Source: Pseudomonadota bacterium (GTDB lineage Bacteria; Pseudomonadota; Gammaproteobacteria; Xanthomonadales; Xanthomonadaceae). Taken from it: a DNA stretch of 64,000 nt. The stretch's first letter is position 1. Each line of letters opens with the position of its first letter. A program made the position numbers and the translations under genes. The notes below the pieces were generated by a model, which was not told where the DNA came from, ran no database searches, and saw only the letters and a program-made list of their open reading frames with translations. Where the stretch lies: contig JAFEBW010000060.1 in assembly GCA_018242445.1 (NCBI GenBank), positions 62,001 to 126,000 of the forward strand, read 5' to 3'. Shown piece after piece: positions 17,364 to 27,204 of this stretch.

Positions 17364-18778
17364 TCGCCCACCGGCAGGCGCACGCTCGTGCCGGTGGCGG
17401 CATCCACGCGCAGCACTTCGTGGGCGTGGGTGTTGGCGATCCACAGCGAACCGCCGAACGCGGCGATCGCCGACGGGCAGTCGAGCTTGGCCGACACCTC
17501 GATGCGCGCGACCTCGCCGCCGCCGAGCTTGAGCCGGCAGATCTGGTTGTTGTAACTGTCGGCGATCCACAGGCAGGCCGCGTCGGGATCCTTGGCCACC
17601 GCCAGCGGATACTGCATGCGCGTGGCCGCGCGCGCGCCGACCTCGTTGCCGAACTCGAACAGGCCCTGCCCGAGCAGGGTCTGCACGCGGCGGGTGCCGA
17701 GCTGGAGGCTGCGCAGCGCGGACGACCCGGAATCGGCGACGTACAGCATCAACTGCGCCAGTGCCAACCCGGCCGGCTGCGCGAACGCGGCCGCTTCGCC
17801 GTCGCCGTCGGCCAGCGCCAGTTCGCCGGATCCGGCGACGAACTGCAGGGCATTGCGGGCGCGGTCGTACATCCAGATCTGGTTGTTGCCCGCGAGCGAG
17901 ATGTACACGCGATCGTCGGTCGCCGCCACGTCCCAGGGCTGGTTCAGCGCCACCCGCTTGCCCAGATCCAGCGCGCCGCCGACCGGTTGCCCGGCACGCC
18001 CGGCACCGACGATGGTGAGCACGTCCCCATCCACCAGGCGCACGCGGCGCAGGGCGTTGTTGCCGGTGTCGGCGACGAACAGGATGTCGCGCATCAGCGA
18101 CAGGCCGCGCGGCTGGCGGAATGCGGCGGCGTGGATGGTGCCGTCGTTGTACTCGGCCACGCCGGTGCCGATGTGGCGCAGCACGCGGCCGTCGCGCGAG
18201 CACTCGAGGATGCGATGGTGGCCGCTGTCGGAAACGTACAAATAGCGCTCGTTGACGCAGATGCCGCCGGGGAAGGACAGCGCCATCTGCCGTTCGATGG
18301 GATTGAGCGAGGGCAGCAGGGCTTCTTCCAGCGCCAGCCCGGCCTCGGCGATCAGGCGGGTGACGTGCCCCTCCAGCTCATCGCGGCGCTGGTCGCCCAC
18401 CACCATGCCGCTGACGCGGCCGTCCGGATCGATCACCACCGCAGTGGGCCAGGCGGTGACGCCGTAGTGCTGCCAGGCGACGAAATTCGGATCGTGCGCC
18501 ACCCGCACGCCGGCCTCGATCTGCGCGCAGACCTTGCGCACCAGCCGCGGGTGGCGCTCGGCCTCGAACTTCGGGCAGTGGATGGCGACGACCTGCACCG
18601 CGCCTGCGTATTTTTTCTGCAGGTAGCGCAGGTCGTCCATCAGGTTGCGGCCGTAGGCCGAACCGGCACTCCAGAAACCCACCACGATCACGTAACCGCG
18701 CAGGGCGCGCAAAGTCACCGGATCGCAATTGATCCATTCGATGGCGGAAGTGAGCTCGGGGGCAGGCGTGTTGACCAT
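17360..18778 (-). CDS. Thioredoxin-like / NHL-repeat protein (NHLRC2-like)
   Basis: 472 residues. Residues 1-150 form a thioredoxin-like domain: VIVVGFWSAGSAYG occupies the active-site place but has no CxxC (WSAGS instead of WCxxC), while the cis-proline motif AWPTAVVID is kept. Residues 165-472 hold about five NHL beta-propeller repeats (YLYVSDSGHHRI, ILFVADTGNNALRR, LMLYVADSGSSALRS, CLWIADSYNNQI). The domain order is that of NHLRC2. No signal peptide is seen, so it is probably cytoplasmic. Function unknown; redox chemistry through the usual cysteines is excluded. Coupled to uvrC. Confidence 0.85.
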   Translation of the reverse strand: MVNTPAPELTSAIEWINCDPVTLRALRGYVIVVGFWSAGSAYGRNLMDDLRYLQKKYAGAVQVVAIHCPKFEAERHPRLVRKVCAQIEAGVRVAHDPNFVAWQHYGVTAWPTAVVIDPDGRVSGMVVGDQRRDELEGHVTRLIAEAGLALEEALLPSLNPIERQMALSFPGGICVNERYLYVSDSGHHRILECSRDGRVLRHIGTGVAEYNDGTIHAAAFRQPRGLSLMRDILFVADTGNNALRRVRLVDGDVLTIVGAGRAGQPVGGALDLGKRVALNQPWDVAATDDRVYISLAGNNQIWMYDRARNALQFVAGSGELALADGDGEAAAFAQPAGLALAQLMLYVADSGSSALRSLQLGTRRVQTLLGQGLFEFGNEVGARAATRMQYPLAVAKDPDAACLWIADSYNNQICRLKLGGGEVARIEVSAKLDCPSAIAAFGGSLWIANTHAHEVLRVDAATGTSVRLPVGE

Positions 18779-18816
18779 GGGATCATCCGGGTGCGCGGGC
18801 CAGCCGGGCCATTATG

Positions 18817-19290
18817 CTATGCCGGCTGGTGCAAGCGCGCGACCATCCGGTCGGTTGCCTTGTCGAGCAGCCGGTACACCGCCCGAAAGTCGTCTTCGCT
18901 GCCGCCGTAGGGGTCGGGCACCTCGGCCTTCGCGCCCAGCCCCGCCCATGCCAGCGCCAGCGAAATGCGCGGCCACGCGGCGCGCGGGGCCATGGCGTGC
19001 AGCAATTTGAGGTTTTGCCGGTCGGCGCACAGCACCCAGTCGAAAGTGGAAAAATCCTGCACCGTCACCTGGCGCGCGCGCAGGCCGTCGATGGCGATGC
19101 CGTGCTCGGCACACACGTCGATGGCTTCCGGCTCGGGCGGCTCGCCGACGTGCCACGGGCCCAGCCCGGCCGAGTCCACCGCGATCCGCTTGCCCAGTCC
19201 CGCCGCGCCGAGCTTGTGCCGCAGCAGGCCTTCAAGCATCGGCGAGCGGCAGATGTTGCCCATGCACACCACCAGTATCCGCGTACTCAC
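18817..19290 (-). CDS. Low-molecular-weight protein-tyrosine phosphatase
   Basis: 157 residues. The P-loop C-x5-R-S is CMGNICRS with Cys9 and Arg15; the general acid is in the PDPYGG segment. Such phosphatases often regulate exopolysaccharide kinases; no kinase is nearby. It starts with GTG at 19288-19290, overlapping the kdsB stop as GTGA. An alternative ATG is not present at the conserved N-terminus, so GTG is well supported. Confidence 0.94.
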   Translation of the reverse strand: MSTRILVVCMGNICRSPMLEGLLRHKLGAAGLGKRIAVDSAGLGPWHVGEPPEPEAIDVCAEHGIAIDGLRARQVTVQDFSTFDWVLCADRQNLKLLHAMAPRAAWPRISLALAWAGLGAKAEVPDPYGGSEDDFRAVYRLLDKATDRMVARLHQPA

Positions 19291-20093
19291 GTCGTCGCCA
19301 CTCCTTCAAACATGATCCGTTCGGCGCGGATCAGATCCGCTTCGGTATCCACCCCGGGCGGGAACCGTGCGGGGCTGATCGCCACCGCGATGCGCAAGCC
19401 CGCTTCCAGCACCCGCAATTGCTCCAGCGCTTCGATCCGTTCCAGCCGCCCCGGCGGCATCGCCGCGAACCGGCGCAGGAAACCGGCGCGATAGGCGTAG
19501 ATGCCGATGTGCCGCAACCAGCCCTCGCCCGCCGCGCCGAGGCGCTCGCGGGCGAAACGGTCGCGATCCCACGGCATGGGCGCGCGACTGAAATACAAGG
19601 CATCGCCATTGGCCGCACGCACGATCTTCACCGCGTTCGGGTCGAACACCGCATCCAGATCGGCGATCGGCTCGGCCAGCGTCGCCATCGGCGCGGCCGC
19701 TCCAGTCAAACCTGCTCCAGTCAAACCCGACTCGGCAAGGCAACGCGCCACCGCGCGGATCCCCTCCGGAGGCGCAAACGGTTCATCGCCCTGCAGGTTG
19801 ACCACGATGCGCTCGTCGTCCCAGCCGCGCAGGCTCGCGCATTCGGCCAGCCGGTCGGTGCCGGAAGGGTGATCGGCGCGGGTCATGCACACCGCCACGC
19901 CAGGCCCTTGCAAGGCGTCGGCGATGCGCTCGCTGTCGGTGGCCACCACCACCTCGTCGGCTCCGGCCGCCAGCGCGCGGCGCACGACGTGCAGCACCAG
20001 CGGCTCGCCGCCGAGCAGGCGCAGCGGCTTGCCCGGCAGGCGGGTGGCGCCCATGCGCGCGGGGATGGCGACGACGAAGCGCGGGTCAGCCAT
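19287..20093 (-). CDS. kdsB: 3-deoxy-manno-octulosonate cytidylyltransferase
   Basis: 268 residues. Activates Kdo with CTP to CMP-Kdo for lipopolysaccharide core synthesis. Motifs: [19 protein letters not shown] at the start, [36 protein letters not shown], and [11 protein letters not shown]. About 20 residues longer than E. coli KdsB; part of this comes from a 15-bp tandem duplication at 19699-19728 giving [10 protein letters not shown]. Overlaps lpxK by 8 bp. Confidence 0.97.
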   Translation of the reverse strand: MADPRFVVAIPARMGATRLPGKPLRLLGGEPLVLHVVRRALAAGADEVVVATDSERIADALQGPGVAVCMTRADHPSGTDRLAECASLRGWDDERIVVNLQGDEPFAPPEGIRAVARCLAESGLTGAGLTGAAAPMATLAEPIADLDAVFDPNAVKIVRAANGDALYFSRAPMPWDRDRFARERLGAAGEGWLRHIGIYAYRAGFLRRFAAMPPGRLERIEALEQLRVLEAGLRIAVAISPARFPPGVDTEADLIRAERIMFEGVATT

Positions 20094-21087
20094 GACGGTG
20101 TGCCACCTTTGTCTCCAGCAAACGATCGACTGCATCGAAGAAACCCGTCGAGCATTCCGCCCGCACCGGCAGATGCCACGCATCGGCCGGCGCGAACGGT
20201 GCGCATTTCACCCAGTCCTTTTCGGTCATCACGATCGGCAAGCGTTCGGCGAACAGCAGATTCTCGGCCACGAAGGCGTGATGGTCGGTGAACGGGTGTT
20301 CGACCACGTCGAGCCCCGCCACGCGCAGGCATTCGAAGAAACGCTGCGGATGACCGATCCCGGCCACCGCATGCACGCGTCGCCCGCGCCATGCCGCCAA
20401 CGGTTCGCTGCGGCCATCGCCGGATTGCAGGTGCTCGCCGACCAGCACGAAGGCGGGCGTCGGCACGGACTCACACGCGGCGACGCTGGCGCAGTGCGCG
20501 ATGCGCAGGTCGATGCCGTCGCGCTGCGGTTCGCGCAGCGGCCCGGCCGGCAGCAGCCGCCCGTTGCCGTATCCACGCGCAGCGTCCACGACTTCGATCT
20601 CGATGTCGCGATGCAGGCGCAGGTGCTGCAAGCCGTCATCGGCGATGATGATGTCGCAACCCAATTCGACGCAGCGCCGCGCCGCAGCGACACGATCGGC
20701 GTCCACCACCACCGGCACGCCGGTGCGCCGCGCGATCAGCACCGGCTCGTCGCCGCCATCCTGCGCGCTCGTGTCCACGCCGACCTCGACCCGTCCGCGC
20801 GAGGAACGCCCGTAGCCGCGGCTGACCACACCCGGCGTCCAACCTTGCGCGGCAAGGTATTCGACGAGAGCGATGACCAGCGGCGTCTTGCCGCTGCCGC
20901 CAACGGTGAGGTTGCCGACCACGATCACCGGCACACCGATGCGCTGCGTGCGCAGCCAGCCGCGCCGATAGGCTATCTTTCGCACCCGCACGACCGCGCC
21001 GTACACACCCGACAGCATGCGCAACAACAGGCCGGGTGCGCGATCGCCGAACCACACCGTCTGCAAGTGCCGGTGCAGCGGGCTCAC
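20086..21087 (-). CDS. lpxK: Tetraacyldisaccharide 4'-kinase
   Basis: 333 residues. Phosphorylates the lipid A disaccharide to lipid IVA at the inner membrane. P-loop in [23 protein letters not shown] and [15 protein letters not shown] are LpxK hallmarks. Starts with GTG at 21085-21087 overlapping the msbA stop (GTGA). Between msbA and kdsB in an envelope operon. Confidence 0.97.
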   Translation of the reverse strand: MSPLHRHLQTVWFGDRAPGLLLRMLSGVYGAVVRVRKIAYRRGWLRTQRIGVPVIVVGNLTVGGSGKTPLVIALVEYLAAQGWTPGVVSRGYGRSSRGRVEVGVDTSAQDGGDEPVLIARRTGVPVVVDADRVAAARRCVELGCDIIIADDGLQHLRLHRDIEIEVVDAARGYGNGRLLPAGPLREPQRDGIDLRIAHCASVAACESVPTPAFVLVGEHLQSGDGRSEPLAAWRGRRVHAVAGIGHPQRFFECLRVAGLDVVEHPFTDHHAFVAENLLFAERLPIVMTEKDWVKCAPFAPADAWHLPVRAECSTGFFDAVDRLLETKVAHRHG

Positions 21088-22850
21088 GTCGCCGGCGTCT
21101 CGCGGAACTGCATGCGGTGCAGGTGCGCGTACAGCCCGCCTTGCGCGAGCAACTGCGCGTGCGTGCCGCGCTCCACCAACCGACCTTCGTCGAGCACCAG
21201 CACCTGATCGGCGTGTTCGATGGTGGACAGGCGATGGGCAATCACCAGCGTGGTGCGATCGGGGATCAGGTGATCGAGCGCGTCCTGCACCAGCCGCTCG
21301 GATTCGTTGTCGAGCGCCGCCGTGGCTTCGTCGAGGACGAGGATCGGCGCATCCTTGAGAATCGCGCGCGCGATCGCCAGCCGCTGGCGCTGGCCGCCGG
21401 AGAGCAGGCCGCCGTTCTCGCCGATGCGGCTGTCCAGCCCCTGCGGCATGCGCTCGATGAACTCCGCGGCGTTCGCGGCATCGGCCGCAGCGCGGATCGA
21501 ATCGCGGCTGGCGCCAGCCTGATCGCCGTAAGCGATGTTGGCCGCCACGCTGTCGTCGAACAGCATCACCCGCTGGCCGACCAGAGCGATCTGCCGGCGC
21601 AGGTCGACCAACCGGTACTCGGCCAATGGCACGCCGTCGAGGGTGACGTTGCCGGAATCAGGTTCGTAGAAGCGCGGGATCAGGCGCACCAGCGAGGTCT
21701 TGCCGCTGCCGGAACGACCGACGATCGCCGTCACCGTGCCCGGGCGCGCGGTGAAACTGATATCGTGCAACGCCGCGCCGGTCTGGCCCTGATAACGCAG
21801 CACCACGCGCTCGAACACCAGTTCGCCGCGCGCGCGCGCCAGCGGCCTTGTGCCGGCATCGACTTCCTCGGGCGCATCGAGCAGGCCGAAGATGTGCTGG
21901 CTGGCGGCGACGCCGCGCTGGATCGCGCTTTGCACGTTGGTGATCCGCCGCAGCGAGGGGATCAGCGCCATCATCGCCAGCATCAGGGAGACGAACTGCC
22001 CGGCGTTCATGCGCCCGGCCAGCGCCTCGCGGCCGGCGAGAAACAGAATCAAGGCCAGCGCGACCGCGCCCACCGTCTGCACCAGCGACGAGGAGATGCC
22101 GCGGGTCAGCTCGATCTTCACGTTCAAGCGCAGGTTGCGGTTGGCCAGGCCGTCGTAGCGCGCGATCTGCGCGTCGCGCGCGCCGTACACGCGCACTTCC
22201 TGATGGCCGGCCAGGGTCTGCTCGGCCGACTGCGCCATGTCCGCCACGCCGTCCTGCACGCTGCGATTCAAGCGACGGTAGCGCGCGCTCACCGTGCGCA
22301 TGATGACCGCGATCAACGGCGCCATCACCAGCGCGCCGAGCGTCACCATCGCGCTGTTCCAGATCATCACCGCCAGCAGCGAGAGCGTGGTGAGGGTGTC
22401 GGTGACGATGATCTTCAGCGCCTCGGTGCTGGCCTGCGCCACCTGCTCGGTGTCGTAGTTCAGGCGCGAGACGAGGTGCTGCGTGGGCACCTGATCGAAG
22501 GCCGTGCAGGGCATCTTCAGGTACTTGGCGAGCATGGCCTGGCGCAGGTCGCGCACGATGCTGCGGCCGGCGCGCGCCATGCCGTAGTCGGTGGACAGCG
22601 TCGCCATGCCCCGCAGCAGGAACAGGCCGATGATGACCAGCGGCAAGGTCGTGGCCAGTTTGGGATTGCGGGCGATGAAGGTCTCGTTCACCACCGGTTT
22701 CATCATCGCGGTGAACGCGCCCGCGGCGGCGGCTTCGACCACCATGCCGATGCCCGCCATCGCCATCAGCGGCCAGTACGGGCGCGCGTAGCCGAGCAAT
22801 CGGCGATAACTCTGCCAGGGCGAGAGCCCCGGCGCGGCGGAGTCGTTCAC
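21084..22850 (-). CDS. msbA: Lipid A export ATP-binding/permease protein MsbA
   Basis: 588 residues: six-helix transmembrane domain (about residues 20-320) and an ABC ATPase domain. Walker A GRSGSGKTS, signature LLSGGQRQR, Walker B ILVLDEATAALD and the H-loop IAHRLS are intact. Flips lipid A-core across the inner membrane. Starts with GTG (22848-22850), overlapping exbD stop as GTGA. Direct neighbour of lpxK, supporting MsbA rather than another exporter. Confidence 0.96.
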   Translation of the reverse strand: MNDSAAPGLSPWQSYRRLLGYARPYWPLMAMAGIGMVVEAAAAGAFTAMMKPVVNETFIARNPKLATTLPLVIIGLFLLRGMATLSTDYGMARAGRSIVRDLRQAMLAKYLKMPCTAFDQVPTQHLVSRLNYDTEQVAQASTEALKIIVTDTLTTLSLLAVMIWNSAMVTLGALVMAPLIAVIMRTVSARYRRLNRSVQDGVADMAQSAEQTLAGHQEVRVYGARDAQIARYDGLANRNLRLNVKIELTRGISSSLVQTVGAVALALILFLAGREALAGRMNAGQFVSLMLAMMALIPSLRRITNVQSAIQRGVAASQHIFGLLDAPEEVDAGTRPLARARGELVFERVVLRYQGQTGAALHDISFTARPGTVTAIVGRSGSGKTSLVRLIPRFYEPDSGNVTLDGVPLAEYRLVDLRRQIALVGQRVMLFDDSVAANIAYGDQAGASRDSIRAAADAANAAEFIERMPQGLDSRIGENGGLLSGGQRQRLAIARAILKDAPILVLDEATAALDNESERLVQDALDHLIPDRTTLVIAHRLSTIEHADQVLVLDEGRLVERGTHAQLLAQGGLYAHLHRMQFRETPAT

Positions 22851-23275
22851 CGCTGCGGTACCGGCGCGGTGGCGATGGACAGCTTCTCGAAGCCCAGTTC
22901 GCCCAGCGCTTCCATCGCGGTGACCACCGCCTGATGCTGGGTGCGCGCATCCACCATGAGCACCACCGGCAGGTCGCGGCGGGTGCCGGCGCTGCGCGCG
23001 ATGGCCGCCCTCAGAGAGGCGACATCGCGCGCCGCCACTTGTTCTTTTCCGACGTAGTAATGCCCTTCGGCGTCGATGGTGACCGACACCGGCGCGACCT
23101 GCTGCGCGCTCGCCGGCGCATTGGCCTGCGGCAATTGCAGTTTCAGCCCGCTGTGACGATTGAAGCTGGTGGTGACGACCAGAAAGATGATCAGGCAGAA
23201 CACCACGTCCACCAGCGAGACGAGGTTGATCTCCGGTTCATCCAGCCCCGGGCTCTTGCCGCCGCCGAGGTTCAC
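22847..23275 (-). CDS. exbD: Biopolymer transport protein ExbD
   Basis: 142 residues. One transmembrane helix near the N-terminus (INLVSLVDVVFCLIIFLVVTTSF) carries the essential Asp of ExbD/TolR proton channels, followed by a periplasmic domain. Works with ExbB and TonB to energise outer-membrane transport; no tonB is in the window. GTG start at 23273-23275 overlapping the exbB stop (GTGA) and no in-frame ATG nearby. Confidence 0.93.
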   Translation of the reverse strand: MNLGGGKSPGLDEPEINLVSLVDVVFCLIIFLVVTTSFNRHSGLKLQLPQANAPASAQQVAPVSVTIDAEGHYYVGKEQVAARDVASLRAAIARSAGTRRDLPVVLMVDARTQHQAVVTAMEALGELGFEKLSIATAPVPQR

Positions 23276-23976
23276 GCGCGGCTCCTGCGCCCGCGCGTGG
23301 GCATCTCGGCGGGGGCTTCGGTGGCCGAGTCCTCCTGGACGGCCGGTGTTGCCTTCGTGACCGATGGGCTGCCCTGTGCGGACAGCGTGTCGAGCAGGGC
23401 CATCGCCTGCTGCTCCATCTCCACCACGTAGTCGGCGATGCGCCCGCGCAGGTAACGGTGGAACAGCAGCGCCGGGATGGCCAGGCACAGGCCGCCGGCG
23501 GTGCTGATCAGCGCCTGGCCGATGCCGCCGGCGAGCTGGTTGGCGTCGCCGATGCCCTTCTGCAGGATGTCGAGGAACATCCGGATCATGCCCATCACCG
23601 TGCCCAGCAGGCCCAGCAGCGGGCCGACCGAGGCGATCGAGCCGAGCATGTTCATGAAGCGTTCCAGCCGATGCACGACGTGGCGGCCGACGTCCTCCAC
23701 GCGCTCCTTGATCTGCTCGCGCGGACGCTCGCGCACGTCCAGCGCGGCAGCCAGCAGCTCGCCCAGCGGCGAGTTGTTGCGCAGCGCCTCGATGTGCGCC
23801 GGGTCGAGCTGGCGGGTGGCCGCCCATTCGCGCACGTCGCGGCCCAGCCCCGGCGGCAGCACCGACTTGCGGCGCAGCGTCCAGAAGCGCTCGACCACGA
23901 TCGCCAGCGCGACGATCGACAGCACCACGATCGGCAGCATCACCCAGCCGCCGGCTTTCAGGAATTCCAGCACCAC
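23272..23976 (-). CDS. exbB: MotA/TolQ/ExbB family proton channel protein ExbB
   Basis: 234 residues with three transmembrane helices (residues about 10-30, 118-140, 150-180). The conserved pore region SVGPLLGLLGTVMGMIRMF and QALISTAGGLCLAIPALL are typical. Begins with GTG directly after the comEC stop; GAGGTGA is a good ribosome site. Partner of ExbD. Located with comEC and msbA as in Xanthomonas relatives. The C-terminal tail is rich in Ala, Glu and Arg. Confidence 0.93.
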   Translation of the reverse strand: MVLEFLKAGGWVMLPIVVLSIVALAIVVERFWTLRRKSVLPPGLGRDVREWAATRQLDPAHIEALRNNSPLGELLAAALDVRERPREQIKERVEDVGRHVVHRLERFMNMLGSIASVGPLLGLLGTVMGMIRMFLDILQKGIGDANQLAGGIGQALISTAGGLCLAIPALLFHRYLRGRIADYVVEMEQQAMALLDTLSAQGSPSVTKATPAVQEDSATEAPAEMPTRGRRSRA

Positions 23977-26373
23977 TCACCTCGTCGCTGCGCCGATCCC
24001 CGCATCGGCTCCAGCCGCCAGTGTAGCGGAAGCTGCTGCCGGCTCGTGCCAATAGCGCAGCAGGCGCTGGCGCGCGCGCTCGACCACGCGCGGGCCGGCC
24101 GCATCCAGCCGCACGCGCACGAAGCCATCGCTGGCGCTGTCCTCCAAGGCGATGTGACGCTCGACGTAACGCTGCACAACGGCCGGTTTGGGGTGGCCGA
24201 AACGGTTGTCCAGCCCCGCCGAGATCAAGGCCAGCCTGGGCGCAATCGCATCGATGAAGGCCGGGGTGGACGAGGTCGAACTGCCGTGGTGCGGCACCAC
24301 CAGCACGTCGGCGCGCAGCATCGCGGCGTGTTCGCGCAACAGGCGTTTTTCGATGATGGCCTCGATGTCGCCCGGCAACAGCGCCGCCCAGCCCGGCCCG
24401 CTCACCCGCAGCACGCAACCGCTGTCGTTGCCCAGATAGGGCATGAACTCGGGCGGATGCAGGAAGCGAAACGCGACGCCATCCCACGTCCACGTCGCTC
24501 CTTTCAGGCAGGGTTGATAGTCGCGCCCTTTCGGCCAACCAGCTGGCGCATAACGCAGCGCGACCGGGTAGGCGCGACGCACCGAGTCGGCACCGCCGGC
24601 GTGGTCGTTGTCGCCATGGCTGATGACCAGCGCGTCCAGTCGCCCCACACCCAGCGCGTGCAGGCTCGGCACCACCGCCGCTTGCCCGAGATCGAGGCCG
24701 CCCTCGAAGGCCGGGCCGGTGTCGTACACCAACGTGTGATGCTGCGTGCGCACCAGCAGCGACAGGCCCTGACCGACGTCGATCATGTCCAGTTCGGCCT
24801 GACCGACGGGGATCGCCGGCAAGCGCGGCCACAGCAGCGGCAGCCACAGCAGCAGCGCCAGCGGCTTGCCGGGCACGCCGCGCGGCAACAGCAGCCAGAA
24901 TGCGCCGAGCAGGGCCAGCGCCAGCGCGATCAGGCTCGGCTCGGGCAACCAGAACAGCGCGCCCGGCCAGTGCGCCATGCGCGCGACGATCCACCACAGC
25001 CCGTCCATCGCCTGCCCGGCAAAACGCAGCATCGGGGCACCGGCGGCCGGCCAGACGAGATCCAGGGCCAATCCGAAAATCGACAGCGGCGTGACGAACA
25101 GGGCGAAGCCGGGAATGCCGACCAGATTCGCCAACGGCGACACCATGGATGCCTGGCTGAAAAACCACACCGTCAGCGGCAGCAAGCCCACCGTCACGAT
25201 GCCCTGCCCGCCGAGGAAGGATCGCCAGCGCGATTGCGGCGCATCGTGCGGCAGGCACCACAGCAACCACGCCACGCCGACGAAGGACAGCCAGAAACCA
25301 GGCTCCAGCACCGCCAGCGGATCGATCAGCAGCATCGCCAACAGCGCCAGCGACAACGCGCCCGGCACCGAGGAAGGCCGCCTGCCGATGCGTGCGAACA
25401 AGGCCGTGGCGATCATCAGCACGGTGCGCACGGTGGGCAACTGGAAGCCGGTCATCGCCGCATAGCCGATGGCGAAGACCAGCGCGAACAGGGGCAACGC
25501 CTGCGGCCGCGGCCAGCGCAAGCCCAAGCGCGGGAACATCCACCACAGGCACCAGCCCAGCAGCGCGCCGAACGCGGCGACGATGCCGACGTGGAAGCCG
25601 GAGATCGCGACCTGATGGTTGAGCCCGGTCTGGCGCAGGGTGTCCCAGTCGTCCTCGGTCAGATAGCGCGTATCGCCCAGCGCCAGCGCGCGCAGGAAGC
25701 GCGAACTCGGCGATGGCACCGCGTCGGCGATGCGTTGCGACCAGCGTGCGCGCAGGGCGTCGATGCCCGGCTGCGCGCCGAGCCGCACCGCGCGCGCCGG
25801 ATCCGCAGGCGCGTTGCGCGTGCTGCCGTCGCGCACGTAACCGGTGGCGGCGATGCGCCGCTCCAGCGCGAATGCCTCGAAGTCGAAACCGCCCGGATCG
25901 AGCACCCCGCGCGGCCGCCGCAGCTTGACCACGAACCGCCATTGCTCTCCCGGCACGACTTCCGCCGTGGTGCGATACCAGCCCAGCCGCAGGTGGCGAC
26001 CGGCCACGCCATCCGGATTGCCTTTGGTATCGGTGACGAAGTCGAAACGCAGCACGTCGTCGTGGCGTTGCGGCAAGCCGACGACGCGACCGACGACGGC
26101 GATCTCCTGACCTACCAGCGCCTGCGGCAAGCGCTGCGCCATGACCTGCCCGGCGACGAGGCAGGCCCAGGCAAAACCGGCCAGCGCTGCCCCCAGCCAG
26201 CGCCCACGCCACGGCAGGGCCCAGCCGACGAGGCCGACCAGCAACAACGCCACGCTGATCGCCATCGGCGGCAATGCCGGCAGGCGCATGTTGGCGACCA
26301 CGCCTGCGGTGAACGCCACCGCGCAGGCGATGCCGAACGGGGAAATGCGTGCGCGTACCCCGCCGGCAGCCAC
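23977..26373 (-). CDS. comEC: DNA internalization-related competence protein ComEC/Rec2
   Basis: 798 residues. N-terminal hydrophobic helices and DUF4131 region, the competence domain (residues about 220-510, many helices, HQVAISGFHVGI), and a C-terminal metallo-beta-lactamase domain with SHGDNDHAGG and VVPHHGSS. Forms the inner-membrane channel for single-stranded DNA uptake and suggests natural competence. Start GTG at 26371-26373, two bases after the lolD stop. Confidence 0.94.
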   Translation of the reverse strand: MAAGGVRARISPFGIACAVAFTAGVVANMRLPALPPMAISVALLLVGLVGWALPWRGRWLGAALAGFAWACLVAGQVMAQRLPQALVGQEIAVVGRVVGLPQRHDDVLRFDFVTDTKGNPDGVAGRHLRLGWYRTTAEVVPGEQWRFVVKLRRPRGVLDPGGFDFEAFALERRIAATGYVRDGSTRNAPADPARAVRLGAQPGIDALRARWSQRIADAVPSPSSRFLRALALGDTRYLTEDDWDTLRQTGLNHQVAISGFHVGIVAAFGALLGWCLWWMFPRLGLRWPRPQALPLFALVFAIGYAAMTGFQLPTVRTVLMIATALFARIGRRPSSVPGALSLALLAMLLIDPLAVLEPGFWLSFVGVAWLLWCLPHDAPQSRWRSFLGGQGIVTVGLLPLTVWFFSQASMVSPLANLVGIPGFALFVTPLSIFGLALDLVWPAAGAPMLRFAGQAMDGLWWIVARMAHWPGALFWLPEPSLIALALALLGAFWLLLPRGVPGKPLALLLWLPLLWPRLPAIPVGQAELDMIDVGQGLSLLVRTQHHTLVYDTGPAFEGGLDLGQAAVVPSLHALGVGRLDALVISHGDNDHAGGADSVRRAYPVALRYAPAGWPKGRDYQPCLKGATWTWDGVAFRFLHPPEFMPYLGNDSGCVLRVSGPGWAALLPGDIEAIIEKRLLREHAAMLRADVLVVPHHGSSTSSTPAFIDAIAPRLALISAGLDNRFGHPKPAVVQRYVERHIALEDSASDGFVRVRLDAAGPRVVERARQRLLRYWHEPAAASATLAAGADAGIGAATR

Positions 26374-26376
26374 GGT

Positions 26377-27090
26377 TTACACCGCGTCGGCTACCAGCTC
26401 GCGCAGTGCGCCGCCGGTGAGTTCGAGCACGCGATCCATGCGCCGCGCGAGACGGCGGTCGTGGGTGACCAGCACCAGCGCGGTGCCGATCTCGCGATTG
26501 AGTTCGAGCATGGTGTCGAACACGCCGCCGGCGGTTTTTTCGTCGAGGTTGCCGGTCGGCTCGTCGCCGAGCACGCAGGCCGGGCGGTTGACCAGCGCCC
26601 GCGCCACCGCGGCACGCTGGCGCTCGCCGCCGGACAGCTCGCCGGGCTTGTGCTGCAAACGCGCAGCCAACCCGACCTTCTCCAGCAATTCGCGCGCCGC
26701 CGCCTCGGCCGTTGCCGGCGCATCGCCGCGGATCAGCAGCGGCATCATCGCGTTCTCCAGCGCGGTGAACTCCGGCAACAAGTGATGGAACTGGTAGATG
26801 AAACCCAGCGCGCGATTGCGCAGGTCGCCGCGCGCCTTCTCGCGCAGTTGCGACATCGCCTGCCCGGCGACATACACCTCGCCCGCGCTCGGCGTGTCCA
26901 GCCCGCCCAGCAGGTGCAGCAAGGTACTCTTGCCCACGCCCGAAGCGCCGACGATGGCCACGCGCTCGCCCGCGGCGACATCCAGATGCAGGCCATCGAA
27001 CACCGGCGTGCGCAGCTTGCCCTCGACGTAGGTCTTGGCGAGGTTGTCGCAGCGGAGGACGGCTACTGGATTTTCAGATTCATTACTCAC
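26377..27090 (-). CDS. lolD: Lipoprotein-releasing system ATP-binding protein LolD
   Basis: 237 residues. ABC ATPase with Walker [10 protein letters not shown], signature LSGGERQR, Walker [14 protein letters not shown]-loop THD. The [14 protein letters not shown] stretch is characteristic of LolD. Drives release of lipoproteins to LolA together with the preceding LolC/E-type permease. Confidence 0.95.
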   Translation of the reverse strand: MSNESENPVAVLRCDNLAKTYVEGKLRTPVFDGLHLDVAAGERVAIVGASGVGKSTLLHLLGGLDTPSAGEVYVAGQAMSQLREKARGDLRNRALGFIYQFHHLLPEFTALENAMMPLLIRGDAPATAEAAARELLEKVGLAARLQHKPGELSGGERQRAAVARALVNRPACVLGDEPTGNLDEKTAGGVFDTMLELNREIGTALVLVTHDRRLARRMDRVLELTGGALRELVADAV

Positions 27091-27125
27091 GATTCACTCG
27101 ATCAGACACTTCGCGATTTGATGGC

Positions 27126-27204
27126 TCTTTCCCTCATCCGGCGCTGCGCGCCACCTTCCCCCGGAGGGGGAAGGAAAACCCCATTCCCGATTCCCCATTC
27201 CCCG
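27126..27204. repeat. REP-like palindromic element between lolC and lolD
   Basis: Perfect palindrome CCTTCCCCC-GGA-GGGGGAAGG at 27154-27174, preceded by CCCTCATCCG and followed by ATTCCCGATTCCCC. Shares its core with the other elements of this window. It separates two genes that are usually adjacent. Confidence 0.75.
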
